A stretch of 44,254 bases of DNA from Pseudomonadota bacterium (GTDB lineage Bacteria; Pseudomonadota; Gammaproteobacteria; Xanthomonadales; Rhodanobacteraceae): contig JAFEFS010000021.1 in NCBI GenBank assembly GCA_018240465.1, positions 1 to 44,254 of the forward strand, in the 5' to 3' direction. Below are positions 17,980-26,464 of the stretch, piece after piece; the stretch's first letter is position 1; each line of letters opens with the position of its first letter. Below the pieces are notes generated by a model. That model was given only the letters and a program-made list of their open reading frames with translations, had not been told where the DNA came from and did no database searches. A program made the translations under genes and the position numbers.

Positions 17980-18639
17980 ATGACCGAATCCGAACAACTT
18001 GCCACCCACGACAAGCCACACGCGAATACCATGATGCGCAAGGACCTGTACTACCCGATGCTCACAATCGCCATCGCGCTCGCATTCGTTGCGAATGCGT
18101 GGTTCTTCTATCGTCAGGGCCAGCAAGACATGGCCAGCATCGACCCCGCAAACCTTCCCCCCGCCAGGATCGCCTGGACCATACCCGTTCCGCCACAATC
18201 TTCGGCGACGACGAATCAACCCGACGGCAGCACCGTCCGACCGGCGCGCGGCGATGCGGCTAACGTCGACAGGCCCGCGCCCAGAAGGACGCCAAAGGCG
18301 AAACCTGCGACACGCATGCTGGCGAAGTCGACCGTGCCCGCGGCGGCTTCGACGACGAAGCCGATCGAGCGCACTGTCGCCTTGCTCTCCCATCCCAGGC
18401 CAGCATATCCCGCACCGGCATTGCGCGGTCGCGAACAAGGCACGGTGTTCGTGCTCGCGCAGGTCGACTCGACCGGCCACGTCAGCGATGCGCGCGTGGT
18501 ACGCCGCAGCGGTTCCTTCACTCTCGATCGCGCAGCCACGAACGAAGTGCGTCGCTGGAAATTCGAGCCTGCCTTGCACAACGGCCAGCCGGTGGTCGCC
18601 AGCGTGCAGGTACCGGTCAGCTACCGGATCGGGGACTGA
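17980..18639 (+). CDS. TonB family protein (energy transducer-like)
   Basis: This 219-aa protein has one N-terminal membrane helix (MLTIAIALAFVANAWFFY), a long Pro/Ala/Lys-rich spacer, and a TonB C-terminal domain: PRPAYPAPALRGREQGTVFV, VDSTGHVSDARVVRRSGS, WKFEPALHNGQPV and VPVSYRI. It would link the inner membrane to outer-membrane receptors. There are no exbB/exbD genes nearby, so it must borrow a motor or have another role. The start is ATG 17980. The 256-bp divergent gap to the C1 peptidase gene holds both promoters. Confidence 0.85.
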   Translation: MTESEQLATHDKPHANTMMRKDLYYPMLTIAIALAFVANAWFFYRQGQQDMASIDPANLPPARIAWTIPVPPQSSATTNQPDGSTVRPARGDAANVDRPAPRRTPKAKPATRMLAKSTVPAAASTTKPIERTVALLSHPRPAYPAPALRGREQGTVFVLAQVDSTGHVSDARVVRRSGSFTLDRAATNEVRRWKFEPALHNGQPVVASVQVPVSYRIGD

Positions 18640-18684
18640 ATCGCGCGAACCGGTCGGGTTGCGCGATCATCGCCGGTGGACCGA

Positions 18685-18711
18685 GCCGGGCAAGAGCCCG
18701 GCCCGATTTTT
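18685..18711 (+). terminator. Intrinsic terminator after the TonB-family gene
   Basis: Arms GCCGGGC (18685-18691) and GCCCGGC (18696-18702) surround an AAGA loop, followed by CCGATTTTT. It lies about 45 bp after the TonB-family stop and just beyond the stop of the convergent M14-like gene. Confidence 0.8.
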
Positions 18712-18713
18712 CT

Positions 18714-19634
18714 TCAGCGATGCGCCAGGGCGTAGTCGAGCGCCGCGCATACCGCCGCCACCTGCGCGTCGTTGCATTGCTCCGGCGTCACGCGCGGGCT
18801 GTCCGGATAGACCTCGGTCGTGGTCTTGTAGCGCGCATTGGTGATGCCGGCGCAAAGGCCGAGCTTGTTCAGCGCGTACTCGATGACTCCCGGCGCAACC
18901 ACGCGTGAGCCGATGATCTCGCCGTTGGCGTCGGCCGGTGCGATGTGGGTGACCTTGGCCACCGCAGCGACCACGGCCTGCTGGAACCCGGGCTGCGGGT
19001 GCTCGCTGTCGTCGACCAGATAGAAGCCGTCGGGAATCTCATGCGGCTCGAAAGTCTTGCCGTCGCGCGCGGCCAGCGCGGGGCCGAATTCCGACTCGTC
19101 GCTGTCCGTGGTTTCGTGCAGATCGATGTGGACCAGCATGCGATCGCGCAGCGGCGCAACCAGGCGCATCAGCGCCGCGGACTCCGGCGCCGGACTGTTC
19201 TCGCGGAACGAACGATTCGGATCGATCGCCAGCGCGTTCCAGCGATGAATGCGCTCGTACGCCCACGGGCTGATGCACGGCGCGACGAGTACGTTGATCC
19301 GGCCGGCATATTCGGCCAGATGCCGGTCGACGAACCGCAGCGCACCATGCACGCCGCTGGTTTCGTAACCGTGCACGCCACCGGTGACCAGCGCCGCGGG
19401 CAACGCGTCGTTCCAGTTGCGGCTGCGGATCGCGAACAGCGCAAAGTTTTCCGGCCCATATTCGATTCGACCGTAGCCGACCACGTCGAAACGGCCGCGC
19501 AGGCGCTCGATCACGCCCAGCACGTCGGTTTCATAGCTGCGTTTGCGGGTTTGATTCGACAGCCAGATGGTTTTTTCGGCGGAACCCCAGGGAACGCCGG
19601 GAGTTCCGATGGAACAGTAGGCTTGCGTCGTCAT
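18714..19634 (-). CDS. M14-like zinc metallopeptidase (succinylglutamate desuccinylase/AspA-like)
   Basis: This 306-aa protein carries the M14 zinc motif HxxE in TGGVHGYETSG, a third ligand in VHIDLHETTDSDES, and a candidate catalytic Glu in KTTTEVYPDSP. It also has CISPWAYERIHRWN and DPNRSFRE, which resemble the carboxypeptidase / aspartoacylase substrate pocket. No signal peptide is visible at the chosen ATG (19634); the frame is open further upstream, but that sequence looks non-coding. It should remove an acyl or amino-acid group from a small substrate. It is a single gene, convergent with the TonB-family gene. Confidence 0.8.
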   Translation of the reverse strand: MTTQAYCSIGTPGVPWGSAEKTIWLSNQTRKRSYETDVLGVIERLRGRFDVVGYGRIEYGPENFALFAIRSRNWNDALPAALVTGGVHGYETSGVHGALRFVDRHLAEYAGRINVLVAPCISPWAYERIHRWNALAIDPNRSFRENSPAPESAALMRLVAPLRDRMLVHIDLHETTDSDESEFGPALAARDGKTFEPHEIPDGFYLVDDSEHPQPGFQQAVVAAVAKVTHIAPADANGEIIGSRVVAPGVIEYALNKLGLCAGITNARYKTTTEVYPDSPRVTPEQCNDAQVAAVCAALDYALAHR

Positions 19635-19837
19635 GAGAATGCTTTTTGGTTGCAGGCTGCGGCAATCCACTACTGTACCAGTTACCGGCCACGCATGATC
19701 CGCGATACGCTTTCCACGACCAGCGTGATACTTGCGCATGGATTTTTACGTTTGATCAGGAGCAGGCTGACGCGGGACTCTTTCCCACCGGCCATCCCTG
19801 CCTTTTCAATGTCCTTGCCCGAACGAAGGAGAACAAC

Positions 19838-20281
19838 GTGAAAAAAGCCATCCCGCTGTTGCTGCTCGCCCTCACGCCCTTCGCGGGGATCTGTGCCACG
19901 CCCGCGCAGGAGAAAGCCTTCGTCGATGTCTACAAGAAGGCATTCGAAGCGAAGGACGAGAAGACTCTGCATGGTCTGCTGTACACCAAGGGCGCCGACG
20001 CGCAGGCTCTCGAGTTCTACAAGATGATGATGACGAGCGACATGGGCGGCAAGATCACCTCGATCCAGCTCGCGGAACTCGATGCCGCGGACAAGAAGCG
20101 TGCGCAGGGCGGCCCCGGCCCCGACGGCAGGCCGATGAAATTCACCCTGGCGCCAACGAAGAAGCTCGTGATCAAGAGCGAGACCAGGAGCGCGCAGGGG
20201 TCCTCGAGCAGTTCGAGCGAAGTGTTCGTAGCCGAAAGCGATGGCAAGCTGGTGATACCCACGCCGGCACCAGCGAAATAG
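19838..20281 (+). CDS. Small secreted protein of unknown function
   Basis: This 147-aa protein begins at GTG 19838, chosen for the strong AAGGAG 7 bases upstream and a clean signal peptide (KKAIPLLLLALTPFAGICA). The mature part starts with a helical region (EKAFVDVYKKAFEAKDEKTL, LEFYKMMMTSDMGGK) and ends with a Ser-rich stretch (a run of six serines) before EVFVAESDGKLVI. I recognise no family. The spacing suggests a compact periplasmic domain, possibly NTF2-like. Confidence 0.75.
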   Translation: MKKAIPLLLLALTPFAGICATPAQEKAFVDVYKKAFEAKDEKTLHGLLYTKGADAQALEFYKMMMTSDMGGKITSIQLAELDAADKKRAQGGPGPDGRPMKFTLAPTKKLVIKSETRSAQGSSSSSSEVFVAESDGKLVIPTPAPAK

Positions 20282-20335
20282 GCCATCGTTGCACGCGATG
20301 GAAAGCAGGCCCGGCCGTTTCCGGTGTTCGAGGCA

Positions 20336-20356
20336 CGATGCGCGCGAAGCGCATCG
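20336..20356. terminator. Hairpin between convergent genes, possible bidirectional terminator
   Basis: A perfect 8-bp stem (CGATGCGC / GCGCATCG) with a 5-base loop lies between the stops of the small secreted protein and the MFS gene. There is no T-tract, so a termination role is uncertain. Confidence 0.35.
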
Positions 20357-20365
20357 CGGCCGTGC

Positions 20366-21592
20366 TTAGACGGCCGGGCAAGCCTGCCGGCGCGGCCGAC
20401 GCAACGTCCCCGCGGCCCAGAGGTAGATGAGCGCCCCCAGCACGGCGGTAGTCGCGCCGACATAGCCGGTCGAAGTCCAACCCCATCCCGCGCTGATCGC
20501 CATGCCGCCAAGCCACGGGCCGAGCGCATTGGCGGCATTGAATGCGGCATGATGCGATGCGGCTGCGAGCGTCTGCGCGTCGCCGGCCACGTCCATCAGA
20601 TGTGTCTGCAGCACCGGGCCAAGCGCTCCGAGCATGCCGATCGCGACCGTGATCGGCAGCAGCGTCCACAGCGAGCCTGCCGTCAGCGGAAACAGCGACA
20701 GCATTGCCGCCGCACCGAGCAGGATCGCCGGCACCGCTCGAAACCGCAACCGATCGAACAACCAGCCACCGAGAAAATTTCCGATCACGCCACCGAGACC
20801 GAAGCCGGCCAGGCCGAGTGGAATCCATTGTGCCGACACATTCGTCACCTGCAGCATCGTCGGCGCGAGATAGCTGAACACGCAGAACAGACCGGAGAAT
20901 CCCACCGCGCCGATCGCCAATGCCTGCCAAACCGGCAGGCGGTTGAACGCGCGCAACTCCTCGAGCGGATGCTTCGGCGCCTCCACACGATCGCGCGGCA
21001 TGAACATCGCGATCAGCGCGACGGTCGCCACGGCCACGCTGGACACCATGACGAACGCCCAGCGCCAGCCTATCGTCTGCCCCATCCAGGTCGCGATCGG
21101 ATTGCCGATGAGGATCGCCACCGTCAAGCCGAACATGACGAGGCTCACCGCCTTGCCGCGCTCCTCGGGTTTGCTGATCGCCACGGCCGAAAGCGCCGCC
21201 ACGCCGAAATAGGCGCCGTGCGGCAGGCCGGCGACGAAGCGCGCCAAGATCATGCTCAAGTAGTCAGGTGCCGCGGCGCTGGCGAGATTGCCGAACGCAT
21301 AGAAACCCATCAGCACGAGCAACAACACGCGCCGCGGCAGCCGCCCGCCGAGGATCGCCAGCAGCGGCGCGCCGACGACAACGCCGAGCGCATACATACT
21401 GATGATGTGGCCTACTTGCGGCTCGCTCACGCCGAAGGTTTTTACCATTTCCGGCATCAGCCCCATCGCGGAGAACTCGCTCGTACCGATGGCGAAACCG
21501 CCTAGCGTCAACGCGGCCAGGATCAGGGCGCGGTGGCGCGGCGTTGCCGTTGCGGTCGGTCCAACGGCTTGCAAAACAGAAATTGTTTCCAT
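20366..21592 (-). CDS. MFS transporter, DHA1 (AraJ/YdhP-like) exporter
   Basis: This 408-aa protein has about 12 predicted membrane helices. The N-terminus has the DHA1 layout ALTLGGFAIGTSEFSAMGLM, followed by GRLPRRVLLL (motif A-like loop) and ARFVAGLPHGAYFGVAALSA (typical of the AraJ/NepI/YdhP branch). The C-half contains GGVIGNFLGGWLFDR and AFNAANALGPWLGG. It probably exports sugars, nucleosides or drugs; the substrate cannot be told. The start is ATG 21592; the long upstream extension of the frame lacks coding character. It is divergent from the ChaA-type gene. Confidence 0.9.
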   Translation of the reverse strand: METISVLQAVGPTATATPRHRALILAALTLGGFAIGTSEFSAMGLMPEMVKTFGVSEPQVGHIISMYALGVVVGAPLLAILGGRLPRRVLLLVLMGFYAFGNLASAAAPDYLSMILARFVAGLPHGAYFGVAALSAVAISKPEERGKAVSLVMFGLTVAILIGNPIATWMGQTIGWRWAFVMVSSVAVATVALIAMFMPRDRVEAPKHPLEELRAFNRLPVWQALAIGAVGFSGLFCVFSYLAPTMLQVTNVSAQWIPLGLAGFGLGGVIGNFLGGWLFDRLRFRAVPAILLGAAAMLSLFPLTAGSLWTLLPITVAIGMLGALGPVLQTHLMDVAGDAQTLAAASHHAAFNAANALGPWLGGMAISAGWGWTSTGYVGATTAVLGALIYLWAAGTLRRPRRQACPAV

Positions 21593-22060
21593 GGCGATAT
21601 TATGCTGCAAAGCAACATTCTCCGGGCGAACATGAAAAAAATGTAAGGAACCAAGGTCCAGTTCGCCGCCCCACATCACTCCGATACGCGAGGCACAATC
21701 GCTGTGCGGCAGGCTCCACCCACAGAAAAATCTCAGGCAGCAGCCGATGCCGGCGAACCCCGCCGCCGCTTCGCGTGCGTGCGAGAGCCGCCGTCGCTGT
21801 ACGACAAGGCAAGCCGGACGTTTCGTGCCGCACCCGCCCGGATGCCGGCCGATGATCGGGCACTGTACGGCCTCGTCCACGGCGAAACCGCGCAGTAGTA
21901 CTTCCGCGCACGTCCCCTTGCGCAGACACATCGGCAAGGGCAGGCTGCCGCGCACCCCCCGGCCGAAAAAAAGTGAAATTGTTCGCGCGTTCGCGTAAGT
22001 TCCACTTGAGTGCGCGGATCTTCCAGCGCGCCGTCCCCTCCGAATGAAGGAACAGCGCGC
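21593..22060. other. Gene-free divergent region between MFS and antiporter genes
   Basis: These 468 bases contain no frame I believe is coding. Both promoters should lie here. I looked for a yybP-ykoY type leader (common before cation transporters) and a 6S-like fold on either strand and could not support either by eye. Confidence 0.4.
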
Positions 22061-23152
22061 ATGCGCCGTCAGCATCGACACAACCCGCTATGGACACTGG
22101 CCGTGCCGTCGCTCGGCATTGTCGTCCTCGCGTTGTCCTGGGTGGTGCCGGGCCTTCCGGGCATGCTCGCGCTGCTTGTGCTCGGGCTGATCGGCAGTGT
22201 GATCGCCTCGGTGCACCATGCGGAAGTGATCGCGCATCGCGTCGGCGAGCCATTCGGCACGCTGGTGCTCGCGCTAGCGGTCACGGTGATCGAGGTGGCG
22301 CTGATCGTGTCGATGATGCTCTCCGGCGGCGCAGAAACCTCCGGCCTCGCGCGCGACACGGTGTTCGCCGCGGTGATGATCATCCTCAACGGACTGATCG
22401 GCGCGAGCCTGCTGGTCGGCGGCCGCCGGCATCACGTGCAGGAATTCAAGCTCGAGGGCATCAACGCCGCGCTCGGCACGCTGACGGTCATCGTCGTGTT
22501 CACCCTGGTCCTGCCGAATTTTTCGACCAGCGCACCCGGCCCGGTCTACACACGCAGCCAGTTGCTCTTCGTCGCTGCGGCGACCCTGGTGTTGTTTGCC
22601 GCCTTCACCGTGTTCCAGACCATTCGCCACCGCGACTACTTCCTGCCGAAGGACGGCGGAGACGGCAATCCCGACGAGCATCTAACGCAGCCGACCAATG
22701 CGGAAACGATGACCAGCCTCGGCCTGCTGTTGGTCGCACTGGTCGCCGTGGTGCTGAGCGCGAAGGGCATCTCGCCGTCGATCGAGGCGGCACTACACGC
22801 CGCTGGCGCACCGGCAGCCACGGTCGGCATCCTGATCGCCGCGATCGTGCTGCTGCCGGAAAGCGTCGCCGCGATCCGCGCCGCGCATGCGAACCGCCTG
22901 CAGACCAGCCTCAACCTCGCGATCGGCTCGGCGATCGCGAGCATCGGCTTGACCGTGCCCACCGTCGCCGTGCTGTCGCTGGCCATGGGCTGGCCGCTGG
23001 CACTCGGCGTCGATACGAAGGCGACCGTGCTGCTGATGCTGTCGCTGTTCGTCGTCTCGATTTCGTTGCGTACCGGGCGCACGACGATGCTGCCCGGCAT
23101 GGTCCACCTCGTGCTGTTCGCCGCCTACCTGTTTCTCAGCTTCGTGCCGTGA
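22061..23152 (+). CDS. chaA: ChaA-type calcium/sodium-potassium : proton antiporter
   Basis: This 363-aa inner-membrane CaCA antiporter has about 11 helices. The first CaCA repeat has HHAEVIAHRVGEPFGTLVLA followed by VTVIEVALIVSMM (the acidic ion-binding helix). The second has VLLPESVAAIRAAHANRLQT and SLNLAIGSAIASIGLTVP. The end, LFAAYLFLSFVP, is typical of ChaA. The family exchanges Ca2+, Na+ or K+ for protons and aids alkaline or salt tolerance. The start ATG 22061 has AAGGA upstream. A decayed copy of its last 100 or so codons lies at 28.55-28.87 kb. Confidence 0.92.
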   Translation: MRRQHRHNPLWTLAVPSLGIVVLALSWVVPGLPGMLALLVLGLIGSVIASVHHAEVIAHRVGEPFGTLVLALAVTVIEVALIVSMMLSGGAETSGLARDTVFAAVMIILNGLIGASLLVGGRRHHVQEFKLEGINAALGTLTVIVVFTLVLPNFSTSAPGPVYTRSQLLFVAAATLVLFAAFTVFQTIRHRDYFLPKDGGDGNPDEHLTQPTNAETMTSLGLLLVALVAVVLSAKGISPSIEAALHAAGAPAATVGILIAAIVLLPESVAAIRAAHANRLQTSLNLAIGSAIASIGLTVPTVAVLSLAMGWPLALGVDTKATVLLMLSLFVVSISLRTGRTTMLPGMVHLVLFAAYLFLSFVP

Positions 23153-23302
23153 AAAGTACGGCGGTTTCCTTCTTTTCCTGGAAGTGAACCCGGCCTGCCA
23201 GTCGATCGCCGGGCGAGATCGCGGACGCGCGCGCCAAGACCATGGAATCTGCTTGCGTATCAGCGCCCCTGGCGTGAACCATCGGGTGGATCTGAAGTCC
23301 TT

Positions 23303-23842
23303 TCAATGCTTCGGCAGCGATTGGCGATATGCCAACGCCGCACGCGCCGCGAGTGCTTCCGGCGCATTCCCACGCATCGATATCTCGCGCAGCCGGTCGA
23401 GCGCGCTGCCATCTCCGACGATCGCCAGGCCCGACATGGCATTGGACTTGTAGCCGTTGATGAAATTCTCGACCTCGCTACGGGTTGCCGCATCTTCGCT
23501 CTGGCTGCGCAGCGCCTGCCGTTGATCCTCCGACAATGCGTCCTTGAGCGCCGCATCGTCGAGAAACGCCCGTTGCGCCCGCCAGCGATTCGCCGCGGCA
23601 CCTCTGACGGCCGCGATTTCATCTGCGGTCGGTCCCTCAGCGAGGGCGCCGGCGAAGGCCGTCTGCATCGCTGTCCGCCGACTCGACAGCGCATCGATCA
23701 GGGGGCGCGCATCGGGCGCCAGACAACTCGCGCGCAGCCACCGCTGCGCCAGCGCGTAGTCGGCTTCGTTCAATCCGAAGCGCGGTTGCGCCTGCGCACT
23801 GGCCGCAAGAAAAATGGCTAAGAACAGAGAGAAAATCCGCAT
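23303..23842 (-). CDS. Secreted helical protein of unknown function
   Basis: This 179-aa protein has a signal peptide (MRIFSLFLAIFLAASAQA). The mature part is rich in Ala, Arg, Asp and Glu, with a paired-cysteine-poor, mainly helical look (LAQRWLRASC, RRTAMQTAFAGAL, EDQRQALRSQSEDAATRSEV). I recognise no family. The start ATG 23842 has GGAGA upstream. It follows the metzincin-like lipoprotein gene by 14 bp and is almost certainly in the same operon. A role as its inhibitor, chaperone or partner is possible but not shown. Confidence 0.75.
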   Translation of the reverse strand: MRIFSLFLAIFLAASAQAQPRFGLNEADYALAQRWLRASCLAPDARPLIDALSSRRTAMQTAFAGALAEGPTADEIAAVRGAAANRWRAQRAFLDDAALKDALSEDQRQALRSQSEDAATRSEVENFINGYKSNAMSGLAIVGDGSALDRLREISMRGNAPEALAARAALAYRQSLPKH

Positions 23843-23856
23843 GATGTTCTCCAAGG

Positions 23857-24786
23857 TCAGTTCGCGGGAAAAGTACCGTCCGCCCACAGGCGCTTCTGGA
23901 TCGCGGGGCACTGGCGCGACACCGTGTCGCGCGGGCAGTCGCGGGTGGTTTGGCCCGGGCGCACGCCATAGGTCGCGTTTATCGCGGAACCCGGTTGCAG
24001 GTGCATGCGGAACAGTTGGCCTTCGGTGATGAAAGCCCGTGAATTGCTCGCCGAATGCATGATGTTGGTCTGGTCGAAGTTCGCGGTCAGATCGTCGATG
24101 TGGGTGAGCGCAAGATCGTGGCCCATCTCGTGCGATAACAGGTCGGTGCCTGCCGTGGAAGCGATGGCGACGAACGGGCCGCCGATCTGGCAGGCATTGC
24201 CGCGCGAAGTCGAACCATCGACCGAGTCGACCAGATAGACGTTGATGCGGCCGCTGTCGAAGCCGATGTCGCTCTGGATCTTGGACATGTTGGCGTTGCT
24301 CGTGCCACAGGTGAAGGCCAGGTAGCTCGAGCGCTTGCTGTTCGCCGTTGCGTCATGAATGGTCGTCGGAGTGAACAGCAGGCCCACGCGCTCCGGCCAA
24401 TAGACGGTCTGCATGGCGAACCAGAAATTGTTGGCGCGGGTCTGATTGGTGGCGAACGGCGCGGACAAAACCCAGAAACTGATCGGCACGCGGATCTGAT
24501 CGTGCAGATTCACATCCACGGTCCGATTGCCGAACCACGTCATCCACGACACGCTCTGCAGCGCCACTGGCCGGTATTGGCTGAAGCCGACCGCCTCGCC
24601 GCCGCCGGCGCGCGCTCCGACGTTGACCTTGTCGGCGCCGGTCGCGAAGCCGTCATAGCCGGTGCTGAAGCCATCGCTGACCAGTACGCCGTTTGGACTT
24701 CCGGATGTCGAGGCAAAATGAACCGTCGCCGTACCGCATCCGCACAGGGCGGCGCCGAGCAGGATGGTGGAAATTCGACCGATCAT
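23857..24786 (-). CDS. Metzincin-like zinc metallopeptidase lipoprotein
   Basis: This 309-aa protein has a lipoprotein signal (LLGAALCGC) and an extended metal site, LLSHEMGHDLALTHID, that reads HExxHxxxxxH. It is followed by NIMHSASNS, which suits a Met-turn. The usual Gly of the metzincin site is replaced by Ala. The N-terminal half (GYDGFATGADKVNVG, TTIHDATANSKRSS) matches no family I can name. It is probably an outer-membrane anchored protease. The start ATG 24786 has an excellent GGAGG. The small secreted gene follows in the operon. Confidence 0.82.
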   Translation of the reverse strand: MIGRISTILLGAALCGCGTATVHFASTSGSPNGVLVSDGFSTGYDGFATGADKVNVGARAGGGEAVGFSQYRPVALQSVSWMTWFGNRTVDVNLHDQIRVPISFWVLSAPFATNQTRANNFWFAMQTVYWPERVGLLFTPTTIHDATANSKRSSYLAFTCGTSNANMSKIQSDIGFDSGRINVYLVDSVDGSTSRGNACQIGGPFVAIASTAGTDLLSHEMGHDLALTHIDDLTANFDQTNIMHSASNSRAFITEGQLFRMHLQPGSAINATYGVRPGQTTRDCPRDTVSRQCPAIQKRLWADGTFPAN

Positions 24787-25162
24787 GGCTCCTCCTCTCC
24801 GCAACACCGGCGCCGCCGAAGCAATCCGAAGTCACGGTAAATCCGTGCCACCGATGCCGCAGCCCGGAACGACTGGCCGTGTCTGGCTCAGGCACACCGA
24901 CCGCGTTCGGTCGTTCGGACGAACGCGACCGGTTCCCGCTCGACCGCTTGGCCATCGCAGGCCAGCACATCGGCGGGGATACAAGAAGATTCAGCAATAG
25001 CCGCCGGGCATTACAAGGGAGGCGCGTCGTGGCGACCAAGACGTGGTTCGCCCCGATCTGCCCCGCAGCTTCGTGCCGTGGAAAACCGCCGGTCCCGCGG
25101 CGGAATCACGATGGTAAATTCCACCCGTCGGCGAAGCCGCTCACGCCGCGGGCAAAAAAAAA
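24787..25162. other. Gene-free left flank of the IS element
   Basis: No credible gene is present. The stretch holds the promoter of the metzincin-like gene and an 8-bp inverted repeat (24902-24909 / 24920-24927, CGCGTTCG and CGAACGCG). At 25069-25087 is a sequence nearly identical to the last codons of chaA and its first 3' bases. It ends in a run of nine A (25154-25162) against the element's left end. Confidence 0.4.
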
Positions 25163-25196
25163 GGCTGTTATATACAACACGCACCCACATGATATG
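25163..25196 (+). repeat. Left terminal inverted repeat of the IS1595 element
   Basis: This 34-bp arm matches the right arm at 25 of 34 positions, with conserved blocks GGC, TTATATAC and ACCCACATGA. Confidence 0.88.
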
Positions 25197-25199
25197 ATC
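25171..25199 (+). promoter_or_regulatory. Candidate promoter of the passenger operon inside the left repeat
   Basis: A -35-like TATACA (25171-25176) is followed after exactly 17 bases by TATGAT (25194-25199). It lies 28 bp before the first passenger start and within the inverted repeat. Confidence 0.45.
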
Positions 25200-25227
25200 C
25201 GGCAGGGCAGTCCTAGAAGCCGAGAGC

Positions 25228-25731
25228 ATGCTGGGGAAGGTCGAATTTGTCGCCGCAGTGGACGCGTTCATGTTGGCGCAGAAGACACTTGCGGGTGTGG
25301 ATGCGCCCTTAACGTGGCAGCGCGCACGAGACGATGACGCCAGGCGCGTGAAGATTCCTATTCAGGTAGACGGTGAGCAGCATGATCAATATCTGCTGAT
25401 CGACGCCTTTCCTGAACACGAGAGTCTCAAGTTTTGCGTCGCAATTATGTTTTCTGAGTACGTTGTATGTCGATTGGACTTCGACCTTGAGGTCGTACAC
25501 GGCAACAACCACTCGCACGAACTTCCATTGCTGGTTGTGGGTCCACACTGGCATTCGTGGGAATTGAACAGAACGACCATAGAGCTAGGTCATCGGTTCC
25601 ATCTTCCGAACGCACTTGAATTTCATGAAGCCAGACAGTTTGATGCAACCCTGCGCTGGTATTGTGCTCAACGTCATATCGCACTTGGGGCGCATAAGAT
25701 AGAGTTGCCGCACGCGGAGAGATTGCTATGA
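25228..25731 (+). CDS. IS passenger protein 1, unknown function
   Basis: This 167-aa cytoplasmic protein has no signal peptide or membrane helix. The N-terminal third is helical, with MLGKVEFVAAVDAFMLAQK. A beta region contains RRVKIPIQVDGEQHDQYLLI and VVCRLDFDLEV. A His/Asn-rich element (GNNHSHELPLLVVGPHWHSW) suggests a metal or nucleotide site. The pattern R-L-D, then H/N, then G-P-H-x-H vaguely resembles small partners often encoded beside DUF1828 proteins, but I cannot assign a family. The start is ATG 25228. The stop overlaps the next start by four bases (ATGA), so the two proteins are probably made in a fixed ratio. Confidence 0.8.
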   Translation: MLGKVEFVAAVDAFMLAQKTLAGVDAPLTWQRARDDDARRVKIPIQVDGEQHDQYLLIDAFPEHESLKFCVAIMFSEYVVCRLDFDLEVVHGNNHSHELPLLVVGPHWHSWELNRTTIELGHRFHLPNALEFHEARQFDATLRWYCAQRHIALGAHKIELPHAERLL

Positions 25732-26459
25732 GCCAAAGAGAATCGGTACTACATGCTCTCGAACAACTTTTCACTGTTACGCAGAAGCGGGACGGTGTAA
25801 GCGTTCGCACGCAATGCCTCTACCCGTCGAACCAATTCATCCAGCTCACTGTGAGGGGTGGTGAAGATAGGTTTGTCGTTTCGGATGAACGCGGCGCAGT
25901 GAGAGAGGTGGAGGCGGCGGGGGCCACGTTGGCGAAAGAGGACAAGCTAATTGCTCCGGTCATGAGGCCGATGGGTCTTAGTGTGTCCAAGGGAATAATC
26001 AGACTGGAAACCGATGCGCGGTCTCTCGGCATTGCGGTTGCACTCGTCGCAAATGCCTCTAAGGCTGTCGCCGAATACCTATACGCGCACTTGAAGATTC
26101 GCCCCATGCAGAATTTCAAGGAAACGGTGTATTCGTATCTTCGCCAACGGTATCAGAACGCCATTGTAGAAGAGACGATTCCTGGCAAGAGCAACAAGGC
26201 CCACAAGTTTGAAAACGTGATCATTCTGTCGCAGGCCAAAAGGCTCGTTATCGACCCAGTGATTAACGACCGAAGTTCCATTTATGCGCGCGTCGTAGCG
26301 AACATGGATCTGAGGCAGGCTAACTATGCTGATATCGAGCAGAGGATTGTCTACGATGATCGCGAGCAGTGGAAAAGCGAGGATTTGAACTTGCTTCAGG
26401 CTGGAGCACCGGTCTTTCCGTATTCGCATGTCTCAGATGTGCTAGCTAGGTTGGTCTGA
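25728..26459 (+). CDS. IS passenger protein 2, DUF1828/DUF1829-like
   Basis: This 243-aa protein has an N-terminal region like DUF1828 (IQLTVRGGEDRFVVSDERGA, then a helix-strand region to about residue 110) and a C-terminal region like DUF1829 (ETVYSYLRQRYQNAI, PGKSNKAHKFENVIIL, VIDPVINDRSSIYARVV). The function of both domains is unknown; they are frequently found in variable or mobile parts of genomes. It is translationally coupled to passenger 1 and followed after 5 bases by the 44-aa gene. Its base composition is unlike the chromosomal neighbours. Assignment rests on remembered family patterns, not on a search. Confidence 0.78.
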   Translation: MSQRESVLHALEQLFTVTQKRDGVSVRTQCLYPSNQFIQLTVRGGEDRFVVSDERGAVREVEAAGATLAKEDKLIAPVMRPMGLSVSKGIIRLETDARSLGIAVALVANASKAVAEYLYAHLKIRPMQNFKETVYSYLRQRYQNAIVEETIPGKSNKAHKFENVIILSQAKRLVIDPVINDRSSIYARVVANMDLRQANYADIEQRIVYDDREQWKSEDLNLLQAGAPVFPYSHVSDVLARLV

Positions 26460-26464
26460 GACCC

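Noticed and set aside
21593..22060. Possible structured RNA or riboswitch before the ChaA-type gene
   Set aside because: GC-rich complementarity exists on both strands, but no conserved motif of a known riboswitch or 6S RNA could be matched by eye. A covariance-model search would decide.
24902..24927. CGCGTTCG / CGAACGCG inverted repeat upstream of the metzincin-like gene as an operator
   Set aside because: The 8-bp arms are exact, but such GC-rich repeats are expected by chance here and no regulator is nearby.
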